Origin: Liolophura sinensis
Taxonomy: Eukaryota > Mollusca > Polyplacophora > Chitonida > Chitonidae
Assembly: GCF_032854445.1 (NCBI RefSeq)
Contig: NC_088296.1
Location: 2,131,246-2,195,245, forward strand
Direction: 5' to 3'
DNA length: 64,000 nt
In this document: piece after piece, positions 12,056 through 25,380 of the stretch
Numbering within the stretch: position 1 is the stretch's first letter
Layout of the letters: each line of letters opens with the position of its first letter
Program-made: the position numbers and the translations under genes
The notes under the pieces: model-generated
The model's database searches: none
Told to the model about the DNA's origin: nothing
Seen by the model: only the letters and a program-made list of their open reading frames with translations

Positions 12056-13866
12056 CTGCGGAGATAAAAGACAAAAGAGCACATTAGATGTGATGTGATA
12101 TCATGGCATTTTAGTTTAAGGGCGAAGTCAAGGATGTATTCCATTCTGCTCGGAGGCGATGGGTGTCATGTGCTAAAATTTAACACTTCCCCATGCAATG
12201 TACTAAAATGAGCTGGTGGTAAGGCTATAAAAGAGCTCACCTGTGGCCACGTAATATGCAGAACTTCAGCTCAGTAGATAACGGGCTAAAATTAGAGATG
12301 TGCAGTTGATGAATTTGGTAATTTACAGTATTTATCCCACGAGCAACGCGTTAACAATCAAACATCTCCTCTCAATCTTGTGTTTTGTATGTATGCCAAA
12401 CTTTAGCTAAAGAAAATGCGGTCGTTTTCGAGACACTACCCCAAACATTATCTACCATAACATTGATTCCGATATACATGGCGCTAAGTCGATTAATCTG
12501 TCATTTTCGGCTCTTTTTGTTTCACATGTATGCAAAACTTCAGCTCGATTTATGCAATATTTTTTGAGATATCACTCGTAACATTTACCTTGACATCGCT
12601 AGCATAAGGTACGTCAGTAAACGTATACAAGTGAACGGCTAATCCATGTACCTGTACGTGATATAAACAACAAACTGCCAATCATAGCTCCAACACTGCT
12701 ACACACATTATTAGACTGCACATATACATGTTCTACTTTTTTGTGGATTCTTAAAGCTGGGATGTTTGTTGTGTGAAATAGGGACAAGATTGAATCAGGC
12801 ATACCGATTTGCACACGTTCCGACAAATGTCACATATTCATACCCTTAAAAAACAACCAAATTAGTAAATAATGTGACACGTCGAAATGCAGTGCTGTGT
12901 CACTGTGACCTGACATATATTCAAGAGAAGAGGAATGGACAGGGTAGAGGGGTGGAGAGTTAAGGGGAGGGGGCGGCAATCGTGCTTATAGCATCAGTCA
13001 TTGATTGTGTTTTGCATCGATTATTGAACACAAAGGATTAATATTGCCTCGCACATTTATTCTCCCCCCCCCACCCCCCCCCCCCACCCCGTATAAAATT
13101 TGACACATTACTTTTCTTTCAACAAAAGACGCACGAGATATGTAAATGAGTAGGAAACAACAGTTATAAACAGGTATAGCACAAATCGTTCATGTATGTT
13201 CAGCAATATAGTCAGATCAGCACTCGTGCACTGTCATATGTGTCTGTTCTTTTTTAAACTGTGTATGCCTGGCTCACAAACTATACCGTGGATACTTCTA
13301 TTTTTTCAGTGTATGTTTGACGATCCTGTGTTTGATCGTACGTGTACATGCAGCTTAACTACTGCCTAGACTCCGCTCCGCAAACCACAGGAGAAATGCT
13401 TCAGAGTACAAACCTTATTTCATTTCAAATTGATTTTTCAGCCGAGCCGTTGGCCTTTATCAAGATGAAGATATCAGCTTTGGCGGAATGAAATGTTTTA
13501 GTCTGTGGGCGAAAATTGAATAGAATATTGTGATGCTCGGTCGAGTCAAAATAACGATGGTTATCGATTGTCAAAAACCGGAGGAGATCCGAAGACAAAA
13601 TTTGCAAAGAGGAATGGAATCTGGATTGACTCCAGCTTTTTTCGTGTTTTTTCGTACTTGTTTTCTTCCTTTTTTTTTTTGCTTGATATGATTGGAACTC
13701 ATTCGTCCTGTTATGCCAAAAAAAACCACACACCCACTTGTTTTCCAATATGTGCCTGTAAATATGTTATGTTACTTGTGAATATCATAAAGTCTGTGTC
13801 CTCAGGGTATGACTGAAATATTACCGATCTGGTGTTAAACCACAGTCATTCACTGAGACAGGTAAG
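12056..13866. other. No gene recognised; probable intron of the cysteine-rich gene
   Basis: The upstream (signal peptide) exon of the minus-strand gene should lie here or further right. Donor-like sites at 12234-12240 and 12590 were inspected, but their frames carry stops in the required phase. A C-rich low-complexity run lies at 13063-13090. Confidence 0.45.
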
Positions 13867-14234
13867 TATACTAAAAAAATTAATCTGTTGTCTTAGTGAT
13901 GGTAGAATGTATTCTGTTAATATAACGCAAGATTCTGTCATATTTAACACAATACTCGTGTAGTCTAATAGAATCTTTATACTGTAACAGCAGAATGTGT
14001 CTGCCATACTTAACACAACACTCGTGTAGTCTAATAGAATCTTTATACTGGAACAGCAGAATGTGTCTGCCATACTTAACACAACACTCGTGTAGTCTAA
14101 TAGAATCTTTATACTGGAACAGCAGAATGTGTCTGCCATACTTAACACAATAATCTGCTGCATTAGTAGTATATATTCTAGCATCACTCAGACACCAGAC
14201 TTTCCGTTAAATTTAACAGAGTTTTGTTAGTGTA
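13867..14234. mobile_element. Non-autonomous TIR element (TACACTAA family), copy 1
   Basis: The left end TATACTAAAAAAATTAATCTG and the complement of the right end, TACACTAACAAAACTCTG, are inverted repeats. Inside, both arms carry AGTGATGCTAGAATGTATTC-like sequence. The other copies are at 38827-39068 and 53499-53747. No transposase frame is present, so this is a MITE-type element. The interior has been expanded by a 66-bp tandem repeat. Confidence 0.72.
13954..14151. repeat. 66-bp tandem repeat inside the TIR element, 3 copies
   Basis: The unit begins CTCGTGTAGTCTAATAGAAT and ends CATACTTAACACAAC. The last two copies are nearly identical. As 66 is 22 codons, the complement reads as a repeating 22-residue string, which accounts for the minus-strand open frame at 13846-14187. 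Confidence 0.9.
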
Positions 14235-14581
14235 CACATGGCATTCCATGAGAATGCGATTGTTATTAACAAAGTATCTGACATTGCACCGTCTGAATTC
14301 CGACTGCGAAACAGTTTGCATGGATAAAATGTATTGCATCAGCAGATTCATTTGCTAAGCCAATAACGTACATTTATTCTTATGCAGTGCTATATCTTTA
14401 TGCTAAATAGGTGTTCACGACACATTTTTTTTACCATCCTGTGTACTTTTTATTTATCCAAAGAGAAAAGAATCAGTATCCAACGCCGTATTGACGCCCT
14501 TGGATTAATGGGTGGTGTAACAAAAATGAATGCCGCAGAAAATCACTGCATTTCTTTTCAGATAGATAAATGTAACCATTG

Positions 14582-14861
14582 TTTATTTATTTATTATTTT
14601 TTTGATTGGAGTTTTACGCCGTACGCGTACTCAAGAATATTTCACTTATACGACGGTGGCCAGCATTATGGGGAGAGGAAACCGGGCAGAGCCCGGGGTA
14701 AACCCACGATCACCTGAAGATTGCTGACAGACCTTCCCTCGTACGGCCGGAGAGGAAGTCAGCATGAGCTGGACTAGAACTCACAGCGACCGCATTGGTG
14801 AGAGACTCCTGGGTCATTGCGCTGCGCTAGCGCGCGAACCACCTGAGCCACGGAAGCCCCT
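14582..14861 (-). mobile_element. tRNA-derived SINE, near full length
   Basis: Read on the minus strand: a tRNA-like head with an A-box region GTGGCTCAGGTGGTTCGCG and a B-box region GTGAGTTCTAGTCCAGC, a conserved body (CTGACTTCCTCTCCGGCCG, then GCTCTGCCCGG), the terminal motif TACGGCGTAAAACTCC and a tail of (AAATA)n. This is the best copy in the window and serves as the reference for the fragments below. A short TGTAAC is found on both sides and may be the target duplication. The family resembles described molluscan SINEs, but which one needs alignment. Confidence 0.88.
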
Positions 14862-17800
14862 TGTAACAAACGTCTTGAAGCAGCAGGCAATGGATTCGAG
14901 CCTAGGAGCTAAGTGGTCAAGGTGTTGTTACTGTTACTTTTAGCAATGGGCTATTGAACTCCCCGCAGAGTCGTAGATACTTTGTCAAATTAGAGAAGTA
15001 CCTGGTTGAGTAGACTCTAGAAAGCACATTTCATAAACCGAGAAGCAGAGTGCGTCCCATGATGGTTGTAGAGCAGACATTTCTTCATAAAGAATAGATG
15101 CCAACCTCCTCATGCAATTTGTTCGGAGCTGGAGACCCTGTTGACAGGCGTGTAATAAATATACTAGAGACCAGACGCTGGTGCGACTCGGCAGACAACC
15201 GACAGCGCCTGTCACGTGGTCTGATCGCGTGCGACGACATGTATATAGCTGATCGCACATTTATGCATTATTCAAGACCGCTGGGACCCCCCCGTCAGTT
15301 TTTCTGTCCAGAGCCTCGGGTAAGAGATAGACAGAGGGATCTGAGATACAGACGGTCTGTAATAGAGAGATTAGGCCGAGACGTGATAGGCATAAGAGGT
15401 CGATGTAGATGGCTTCCCCACGGTAATCGGCATGGCGGAAACATTGCGAGCATTGCTACAAACTATGACCGCTCAATCACCTACACCATCCATGTGACAT
15501 CGTCAATGTATATCTACTGGCGTAAAATGAAGGTCTGTCGGTGTGCCTTTCCCGTTTGCGAGGTGTCGCAAAACTAAGAACGGAAAATTTTGTTTTAAAA
15601 GAAGGAACAAAAAAGAACAACTATAATACAAAATCTAGCTGAGATATGTTTAGCAAAATTAAAATATTACTATATAAGGACAGGATGGAACACGGAAGTT
15701 GAACTTTCTGAATGCTAAATGAATTATCAGTTATAAACAAAAAATACGCCATTGTGGTTATTTTTTTTGTTCTAATTAAACCTCTGTATACGTTAATATC
15801 TACTGCATGTTATGCCAGCTGTGTCACCACACAACTCTTACAACTTTACTTAAAGTTAAGTTATCCATTTTTTCATTTATTTTTACGTCTGTTTATTTAA
15901 TATATCCATCTACTGATCTATTATTTTCAGTTACATTCATCTATTTATTTATTACATCCATATATATACATATATATATATATATTATCAGGCTGAGCAT
16001 AGCTGTAAAATAACAAGGCATGTGTACGCTGTTCACGCAGGTTATCCATGGTCAATTCCGGAGAGACCCGCCGCCTTTCCATAAACACTTAACCTAACTA
16101 ATGAAAACAGGAAATTCAGCAAGATCTGGATTCGAACATGTAACCTTTTCTCCTTAGAGGTTTAGAATAATGAGCTGGGAATTGCATATTCTTTATGTGA
16201 AACTACAATCACGTTTAATTAAGTCGTCAGCGACGAGATAACAAAAAGGTAACTTATACGTTATATTATTCCATAGTCACGGGTATTTATTTCCCCACTG
16301 ACATTTTAAAATTCAAAAGGAGAAAGGCAGATCAAACTGACAACCCATTACACTACTGTCACTACTGTAATTTAAAACAGCTTTCGAAACGCCTACATGG
16401 GAGAGAGATGAGACGAAAATTAAAGGCTGTCTGTAAAAAGACAATCAACCCGAGACGTGAGGGGAAGCAAAGTTACATACAAACCGATGGAATGAGATAA
16501 ACATTCGCGTTAAATGGAGCAGTTATATACAGCCATGTTCATCAGTACCAGCTCTCTGATGGCCAGCCACAGGATATGGAGAATATCCCGCACAGTGATT
16601 ATTTGATGGAAATTTTCACTCCTGAGATGGGGGAATCATCGACGTATAACCTGGAAGCAAAATGTGTCGGATTCTATATCTATAACTTGTTCAGACTAAT
16701 ATCACTGGTCGTAAAGTCTTGAAACTAAAACAACGCGCGGATGTTGAAACTGGTTTACAGTTCCCTGCGCAAAGAACTGTCAGTGGATACGAGCACAGAA
16801 AGGTGCAATCAAAACATAGCTTACTTACTGCTAACAGTCCCAGCTATTAATATACATTATACAATAACCCATAATGCCACTAACTTATTCACTTTTGTTA
16901 AATGTAGTTAAATGTGAATGTTTGTGATTGTACTTCCTGTATCCCTAAAATTGATCGTCATTGCATCAGTTAAAATTTTCCGAAAATGACGTTAAACACC
17001 CCCCCCCCCCCACCCCACCTACCATCACCACCGCCACCACACACGCATCCAACTATAATATGGCGATAACGATATCCTTATGCAAACTTCTTTGCTCAAT
17101 GGATTTCAAACTGTCCTTAAAATGAACGCCGATATCTAAATGTCGCATCAAGCACAAAGCAATGCGTTCCAGTGAAACGTTGGCTGTAACAAAGATTTTG
17201 ATAGGTGGAAGAAATGAAAAATGTAAAATTGCGATGTAAATTTGATCCTGCATGTGCAGATGGTTGTATAGATGAATGTGCTGTAATGGGTGAAGAGCAG
17301 TTGATGACAGGCCTTTAGCTCTTTACGGGAGGAGTTGATAACTGCGAGCAATCCACCCGTGTAATTGCCTGTCAGTTGCACTGATCACGCTTTGTAAGGG
17401 ACTACTTTATCGCCTGGATCAATCGCTATTACTGGTAGCAGAGGGGTGTGGAGGGGAGGGGGGCGGTCTCAGGGAGTAATACTCTGTCTTCCAATACGGC
17501 ATGAGGCGACCTCAATCTCGGCAGCTGGGGAAATTTGACAAAACTATACAAGATCGTCTCTGGCTTATGCAACAGATAGGCTATCCAGACTAATCTGAAT
17601 TTTAGGTACTGCGCATTTATTTAAGCGTGACCAAGGCTTTAGGATTTAACCCAGGAAATCCTATCTCCACTGTTAGCCAGTCAGTGTCTGATCCTACTCA
17701 GGGTGTTTAAGTGGAATTAAAGATCGCTTATTTTATCGATATTTGAAGTCAACGCCATGCATGAAACGACTACAGACGACCTTTCACTTCCGCGCCCTAT

Positions 17801-18823
17801 TTGGCGCGAGGCGGCAAGGTAACGAGGCAGCGAAGCGAGTAACGATGATATGTTAATCCCCAGCGCAAGGCGGCTTCGCTACAACGTCCTATACTAAAAA
17901 ATGGCGAGGTAGCAAGAGGTCGTCTATCGGCTCACGTAGAATACATACAAAATAAAAAAAAAAACATGTCTAACATGAAAAGAAGAATAGAATGGCGAAC
18001 AGAACATCGTTCTACAAAAATTGAAGCGAAAATGTGAAAGAAAAATAGCCATTAAGTGAAAGAGCTAAGTATAAATTCAAATATTTAGCCACACGCACAT
18101 CTGCTTATTATCTCCGAAATGTTTCTAATGTGAAATTACTCTCAATAAAAACATTCAATTAAGAGTTATAATTTGTTTTTTATTTTGTTTTTTCACTTCC
18201 CCCATCCCCCCCCCCCCCCCCGCCCCCAAATCGCACGCATTCCAAAGCTGACGAAGAGCTTGCCGAGAACAGACACTAATTTACTTCAATCATCATTACT
18301 TCACGCTGGGCCAATCACGCCCCTCGGTAAGCTCGGGTCACGCCATGATCTCCTCACAGCGGTTAATACACGCAATTGGCTCGCAGTCATGCTGCTTCCA
18401 AGTCAGGTCCATCCGGGCAATTATCTTCCGCGCGAGCTAATCCAGGAATCCTCACAGCGTGATCGGCACCGTCTACCATTGTGTAATTAACTAGGCGGTC
18501 ACATGGTCGTGAACCGATGGAAGCCTGCGCATAAAAATCGCATATTAAATTATCTGTGCAAGCCGAAAAAAACTGTCACAACCGTTAGAAAATGCACCAA
18601 AGAGATACACGTGCTCTTGTTCTAAAGGGTCCCTAAGCACACGCTTTCAAGGCAAGAGACAACGCATTGGCATCAAGATAATCTGAATTGCTCTGTTGAA
18701 TTGAAACTAATTCACTCTTTATGCCCTTTCATGACCGACACCTGATATGAGCTTAAAACTCCACTTTTTGGGTTAAGGCACTGGTCTCATAATAAGGTTA
18801 GAGTTAAATTTATTATCATTACA
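14862..18823. other. No gene recognised
   Basis: Contains a 159-codon open frame at 15098-15577 (+) with no motif or splice support, a (TA)n-like run at 15959-15986, a C12 run near 17000, a GC-richer patch at 17790-17930 rich in GGCGAGG/GCGAAGCG-type words, and a C-run at 18197-18222. A B-box-like word is seen in reverse at 16125-16145. Confidence 0.5.
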
Positions 18824-18995
18824 TTCGTGTTTTACTCAAAAATATTTCATCTATACGACAGTCAACACATTCTGGGAAAGTCGGGGGGTGGTGGGTGTTT
18901 GGTTGCGGATCGGGGTGTGGGATGGTGGTTGACGACCAGTCCCAGGTTGCTGGCAGTTTCCCATATGCGACCGGAGTGGAAGTCAGCATAAGCGA
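18824..18995 (-). mobile_element. SINE fragment, diverged
   Basis: The end motif GTTTTACTCAAAAATATTTC, TATACGACAG, the body word CAGGTTGCTGGCAG and GACCGGAGTGGAAGTCAGCA match the reference SINE in order. The central part is replaced by G-rich sequence. Confidence 0.7.
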
Positions 18996-20304
18996 ACCAA
19001 TTAGTGAAAACAAGGTTTAGTGTTCTACAGAGTAAAGATATGCACCAGCTATAAAGCACACACTGTACATATGTCTTGTGGAATTATCTACAGTCGAATC
19101 ACTTGTTCCCATAACAACCGTCAGCCAAAATAAATGTTGCAAGTCAATATTGCAAAACCGATTTCCAAAAACAACGCTCAACACAAACCACCAAAGAGCT
19201 ATAAAAAGAAGTATTTAAAGTACAAAAAAGGGCGAATTTTGGAAAAAGAAACAATTAACAGTTTTGGCGAAGAAGAGACACAAAAAGTATCGTAGGTAAA
19301 GTTAATGAATCAGTATTGAGAGAAGGTGTACCAGGGTAGTGTATGAATGGACGACAATAAAAGTATGTCCCTGCGCTGTGCTTGGATGGAAATGTTCATA
19401 TTTCCGGTGTGACCAGTTTGTTCAACGAAATGCGGCTGGCTTTCAACAGTCAGGCGTGACCATTTCTACGCTATCTCATTTTGCATATTAAAGATATGTA
19501 CGGGAGATAGAAAAGATGCTTGTCATGCGTCTTGTGTTTTCCTACTTGAAAGGTTCTGTCCAGATTGGACAAGAAGTCATCAAATGGACGATTTACAAAT
19601 ATCATATTTGTACAATGCGGACTTCGGAATCAATTACTTTGACTGGTAATTAGTGGTCCAAGCCCAATATTCGTCAACACTAAAAGCTAAAAGCTTTCAT
19701 GTCAGTCACATTGGCCGTAGCTAAACAGCTCTTACACAAGCCTGGACATGTCTATCTTGAATTTAAAAAAAAAATTGAAAAGATTATGGACTACCTCATG
19801 CTTGGCAAAAATACATGACGACGGTTGCTTAAATCGAAGATTAGGGCTTTTATATAATAACCAAGCCTAATTAACCAAGACGTGCTCTAATGTCTATCTG
19901 GGTGTGGATAAATGAAAGACACGCAAAGACAGAGAGCGAGAGTCTTTGATAATGTGATGTTCAATCGATTAATTTCGTGTAGGTGGAAATCAACCGATTT
20001 CGTTACAATGAATTGTGAACATGTAAAGCGGGAATCCGTTACGTGTGCGTGCGTGCACATGTCTGGGTGTGCGTGTTCAAATGCCCATGCATCCGAAATC
20101 ATATCCAAAGAAGACAGTCGCATTACTCACCCTGTGTAAGGTACCACACGATTAAAAAGAACTTCAGAGATGTGACATGCTAACAACAAATCCGGTCTAT
20201 TAATATTCAATGATTGATGATATCGTTGTTGGAAAATGTAATTCCAAACTATAAGTGTGGACAAACTATAAGAAATCACTTTCAGTAATCCAACATTGTA
20301 CTTT
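18996..20304. other. No gene recognised
   Basis: Short overlapping open frames on both strands at 19887-20139 have no family motif. Nothing else was recognised. Confidence 0.5.
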
Positions 20305-20395
20305 ATTTGAATTATTTATTTGATGTTTTACGCCGTACTCGAGAACATTATGGTGGAAGTGAACCACAATCATTCACAGGTTGTTGGCAGACTCA
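20305..20395 (-). mobile_element. SINE 3' fragment
   Basis: TTTATTTGATGTTTTACGCC then GTACTCGAGAA, a deletion, then CATTATGGTGG and CACAGGTTGTTGGCAG. Only the tail half with an internal deletion is present. Confidence 0.75.
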
Positions 20396-20911
20396 GTAGA
20401 ACATTGCTCAGTTGGTACAAGGTTATATTGTGACTGGTAAAGAAAGACGCATCTTTACGAAATACGCCAACGTTTTACGCCTCGTATGTCGTTGAGACGG
20501 ATAATCTAAGTTAACCTGGAGACACAATCCACAGATAGAATTGCCTCATTGTGGAACGCGTCATCTAGTTCTTTGCTAAGTTCCGTTTGAAAAAAGAGCT
20601 ATCGATAACGTCTGAGAGCCTCGTTTTAATTTTGTAATTCAGATTTGACGCAGGTTATACCTATACGGATACATAATTGAGATATAATTATAGGCCGCAA
20701 CACAGCGCCGATTTGGGATTTCCGAAGCACTGCACTGGGAGCCTAACGGTAGATGCTATATAAACCATCCAAGTTCGCTTACCACGGGATACGTCATGTT
20801 AAAACTCATTTCAATCAAAACGTTTCACTTATGTGCTATTCCAAATCACCGTATTTATCGAGAATTGCGTGTCTCTTGCAAATAGTGAAAGAGCCACAAC
20901 TAGAAATTTTG

Positions 20912-21156
20912 TATATATTTATCTGATTGGTGTTTTACGCCGTACTCAAAAATATTTCGCTTGTACGATGGCAGCCAGCATTATGATGGGAGGAAACAGG
21001 GAAGAACCCGGGGGAAAAACCCTACCATCCGCAGGCTGCTTCTCACGTAAGGCCGGAGAGGAAGCCATTCGGAGCTGGGCTTGAACTCACAGGTGAGAGG
21101 CTCGTGGTTCATTGAGCCGCCCTGATGTGTTTACGGCCTCGGCCATGGAGGCCCCT
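20912..21156 (-). mobile_element. tRNA-derived SINE, nearly complete
   Basis: Runs from the tail side (TATCTGATTGGTGTTTTACG, CGTACTCAAAAATATTTCGC) through the body (GGCCGGAGAGGAAGCC) and the B-box region (GAACTCACAG) to a degraded head ending GGCCATGGAGGCCCC. The A-box region is altered. Confidence 0.85.
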
Positions 21157-24100
21157 GTTTCTGATTTTATAATAGCTTCCTCTTGTGTGTGCCGTAGGCC
21201 TATACTCTCAAGCCTATCAGATAACGGGGCCCTATATACAGTGGGTATCGGCAGTATATATAAGTGTACAATTTCATTATCTCAATTGTTCAATCTACAA
21301 GTCGATGGCATGGCTCGACCCCTTCCTCCCGCTGGGCATACGCGCACAGCCGATTCTCCCTTAGCACGTAACAGAGGAAAGCCCACTCATTGTGCTTATA
21401 ACACCCCAATTTCAAATTTATCTCGTTTATGACATGAGTTTGTTTGATATTACACACGAAATCATTATCTTTGTTCACGAACACTTTAGGAATGGACGTA
21501 ACTGCAAACTGTGTCGTTATTTTCTTAAACTGGACGCTGATGATGTATTTGAAATATATTGCATCACCCTTAATCAACAGGACTGCGGCCTTGCCGGTTA
21601 ACCGAGTATAAGGCCTGGACTGCGCAATGAAGTTCGTGTATGTGATGATTGATAGTGTGCTGTCACGGCCGTATCGATTCTTGCAGCAGGCGCAACGACA
21701 GGCCAGCGAACCGATGACAGCCTTGTCTATACGCTGCAAGCCTTGGTCAAAAACCCATACAGCTGACTACACTCGTTTCTTCGGTAATTGTAGTGGTAAA
21801 GGTTGGCTTTATCAAATTAATCTCGGATTACTTTTTACGCGCATAGCTGAAAAGAATCTTAAAAGAATCCGATACGTATTGCATAACATGGCTGCAAATT
21901 TGTTCGGAATGATTCTTTTTTTGTTTGTGAGATAATGGATTTGGCGACTTTGGCGTTCGTGCTTATAATTTGTAATGCTATGAATGAGTTAATGACTACG
22001 GCTTGGTTCAATTCAGCAAAACATCTGCGATCTACACAGCGCGCAAACGCAGTTTGTTAGTGCATATGTACTACATTCTGCAGCCACAGCCATGCCAACA
22101 TTTGTCTCAGGCATGAATGCAAAAGCGAAGTCACACAATCGATCTTTTTCTACCTTTATGCCAGAGGAGGTGATCTTTGTCCACACAGAAACTATCTACA
22201 TGTATGTAGCTGAACTCAACTTTCACATATAATAAAGTAAAGCTAATCCCTATTGAAGCCGCTAAACCCGCCATATTTCATCAGGTAATTATTTAGCTGG
22301 ATTGTCGGAAGGCAACAGAACACATAAATTACTACAAATTCAATGCGAATTGCTCTCGCAAAATGTGTGGTAAAAATAAATTTGTGAGACGATAAGATTC
22401 CTGTGGCCATGGTATCAATCTGAAGTTCGTTGAAGTTCGTCACTTCTTGCTTCTTATTTCTGTGTCTAAAGTTTTAGGTGTGTCCTAGCATACAGAACTA
22501 CTAAAAGGCCTTTCGGTTTTTCCTGGTCCTTTCAAACTACTGTTTTCCTAAGGCTCCGGAAATGGGAGGCGCTAAGTTGTCCCCTCATTCCACGTAAGTA
22601 CATCAATGACGTCATACCCAAACAGTTCAATCTACTGACGTAAAAATATGCATGCATTAGAGTGGTTCTTAAGAGATACAGCCTCTGAGTATAACACAAA
22701 GACAATATGGTACTTTTCTAACATAACTGTCCTCAATCCCCTTGAAAGTATAACCTTCGTTTTCGAATTTCATTTCATGCAAACGTTAAGTGTGACGATT
22801 CATCATTAACGCCTAAAATGGTTTAACCCGTTTTTCGTTAAACAAATTGATTTCTGTCATGGAATAGAAAAAAATTGTGCCTGACAGGTATTAAATTAAC
22901 GCCCTATGGCGTAAGATTTGCTAGTGAGTTAGACTTCACACGAAGACAATAACATCAAGACAAAGACAACTAATGAACAACAATGAACAAGTCAGGTATA
23001 CGTGTGTACAAACAGTCACATGTGCAACACATCACCAGTATCATTCCAAATGTCGTTGGTTTTACCCCTGTGGGTCTGGTCTCCTTTGCCCGTAATTCCA
23101 ATCGCTTTCATGTACATGACAACTTATTAAGGATGCCGTCAATCAACAAGTAAATACAATAAACAAATTAAATGAACACGAACAACAAAGGGGTCTTTTT
23201 TTAATACACGTAACGGGTTTTTTATGTACATTTAAATCCATGTCTGGGAAGTAAGGCGATTCTTGCAAATTGCACATGCGCATGTGACAGATGATATTAA
23301 ACTGACGTTAGAGGGAAAGTTTTACGAGCTGGGCGTTTCTAAGGAAAATTTAGGACATAAAACGTCCTCAAGATGACGCCTAGTAGGACGGTTAAATAGC
23401 TGGCGTACATCCTGTCAGTACGTCAGCCTCTTAACTACTTGGGCATTCCATTCACAGCAAACAACAACAACAGCCTTCAATCGAGGTCTCTCCATTGTGA
23501 ACCAATTTCCAGTTAATCAGCGATGCCTGTTAGAGATTTAGACTCGCCTAGCAACGGCGTTTGTGTGGCTCTTCGTATGGCAACCAAGCTGTCAGTCCTT
23601 GATCACGGGTAATTGTTGTCTTACACAGAGCTGACATATGTGATGAGATTTCTTGTTTTTTGTGCCGCGGACTGTATAGAAATGGCAGTATCTTGTGCCC
23701 TAGGCTACGCCGCCAGGAAACACTCGATGTGTTTACAACTAAGAGAATGATAACAATTGTTTAGAATGAACAAGTTAGCATGTTGTGTTGTAGACTTGGG
23801 TCGAAAAAAAAACAAATGGGTTTTTTTCTTTCAGTTTTATAGGTGGAGAAAACCGGTGAGTCTAGAGTAAACCACTAATGTTTTGCACAATATTTACGAA
23901 CATTCCCTCGTATAATGTAAAATATGCATATTACATATCTGGCACTTAGACGAGCGTTGTTACCAAGATCTCGTGGACAGTGAGAGCGACCTGTAATCTG
24001 CAAATTGCCCGCTCATAGTCACAGTTTAGGCCGCACTTCCTGCAATAAAAGATAATAATACTCTCGTGCACGCCTTGAAATTCGCTGTCCATCTTTGGCT

Positions 24101-24192
24101 TTTCTGTGTCAAAACTGCCCAAGGTTTGTCATGACTTGCCGTAAGAATCAATGATAGGCGCTGCACATTATTTGTGGCTGCTGAGAAATGGA
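21157..24192. other. No gene recognised
   Basis: The 149-codon minus frame at 21290-21739 and the opposing + frames show no family motif or splice context. The remainder is plain AT-rich DNA. Confidence 0.5.
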
Positions 24193-24525
24193 TAGCCTGC
24201 TAATGTGTCGTCTGCTGATGTGTAGTCTGCTAATGTGCCGTCTGCTCATGTGTAGCCTGCTACTGTGTCGTCTCCTGATATGTCGTCTGCTGATGTGTAG
24301 CCTGCTAACGTGTAGTCTGACATAGTGTAGTCTGGTCAGGTGTAATCTGCCAATGTGAAGTTAGCTAATGTTTAATCTGACAAAGTGTAGTCTTCTAATG
24401 TGTAGTCTGACAGATTGTAGTCTGCTAATGTGTAGTGTGCCAATGTATAGTCTCACAGAGTGTAGTCTGATAAGGTGAAGTCTACTCATGTATATTCTAA
24501 CAGAGTGTCGTCTACACATTAGCAG
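24193..24525. repeat. Minisatellite, 15-bp unit, about 22 copies
   Basis: The unit is close to TGTAGTCTGCTAATG with frequent variants (TGTCGTCTGCTGATG, TGTAGTCTGACAGAG). It is degenerate throughout, suggesting an old array. Confidence 0.9.
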
Positions 24526-24654
24526 TTGACAATTGATAAATCGACTGTTCCTAAATTTTTTAAAAAGTGATTAACCATAAAAGAAAACATTGCACAGAAT
24601 TTTACATAGCACAGTCTCACAGCTAGCATTGTTACAGTGTAAGCCAATCCATCA

Positions 24655-24795
24655 TGGCACTGCAAGGAATAAAACCCTATCTGAGGTAAATTAACAAGAA
24701 GCTGCGCGTTTCACCGCCTATACCTGTGACCAATTGTCAGCTATCACGCAGTCCTTGCTACTCTTGTTTTCTCTCTCTTTGCTGTACGTCTTATA
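24655..24795 (-). repeat. Dispersed repeat, CACAGAGAGTAAAACCA family
   Basis: The complement shows the family's ordered blocks: AGCTGACAATTGGTCACAGGT, a GGCGGTGAAAC box, AATTTACCTCAGATAGGGTT and TTATTCCTTG. It is diverged but collinear with the copies at 3.7 and 55.7 kb. Confidence 0.65.
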
Positions 24796-25380
24796 TAAAT
24801 AAGTATGTATGCATATGTATTTCCTAGACAGGTGGACCAACAGGAACGACATTAACACATCTATGTCATCGGTCGTGGAACAATCATGTGGAGAGGAGCC
24901 ATTTAGGCAACTGGAATAGCGTTGTCTCGTGTATCAGTGGTAAATGTGTTAATTGGGAGTCGCTTTAAGGTCTTCATACATGTGTTATCCCGTTAGAGGG
25001 GTATCTCTTTTAGATGGCACCTTGCACGACAATCCTGTTTAAGGCTATACTTTTGTCGTAACGGATCGTCAGGTCGCCATCCATTCCCAGAGATAGCACC
25101 CTCCTGGCCGCCGTATGCAGTTACACTTTAAAGCCACATACAATCTCTTACTCACCATCTTCTGAGTGTGACCTGTTTTTTGACTGATATGCACAGCACT
25201 TTGCGTGATTCGTCTACCGTTCAAAACCTCCCTAAAACCATGAGGCCGAAACCTTAGATACTCTATGTCCTATGGCAATTTGTCATGAGAAAGTGTCCCA
25301 GTTCACAATCTTTCCCACCACTCCTCTCCCCTCTCCTCCCTTCGCCTTCCCCACCACCTTCCCGGCTATTTTTGTAGTTA

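Noticed and set aside
11697-12098. 133-codon + frame opposite the cysteine-rich exon
   Set aside because: Antisense shadow; the minus strand has the regular Cys spacing and a strong acceptor.
13800-13866. Small exon between CCTCAG and CAG|GTAAGT
   Set aside because: All three frames contain stops, and the donor overlaps the end of a TIR element.
15098-15577. 159-codon + strand open frame, longest outside repeats
   Set aside because: No recognised motif, signal or splice signals; a frame of this length is expected about once by chance in a window this size.
21290-21739. 149-codon minus frame
   Set aside because: No family motif or splice context; open frames also exist on the other strand.
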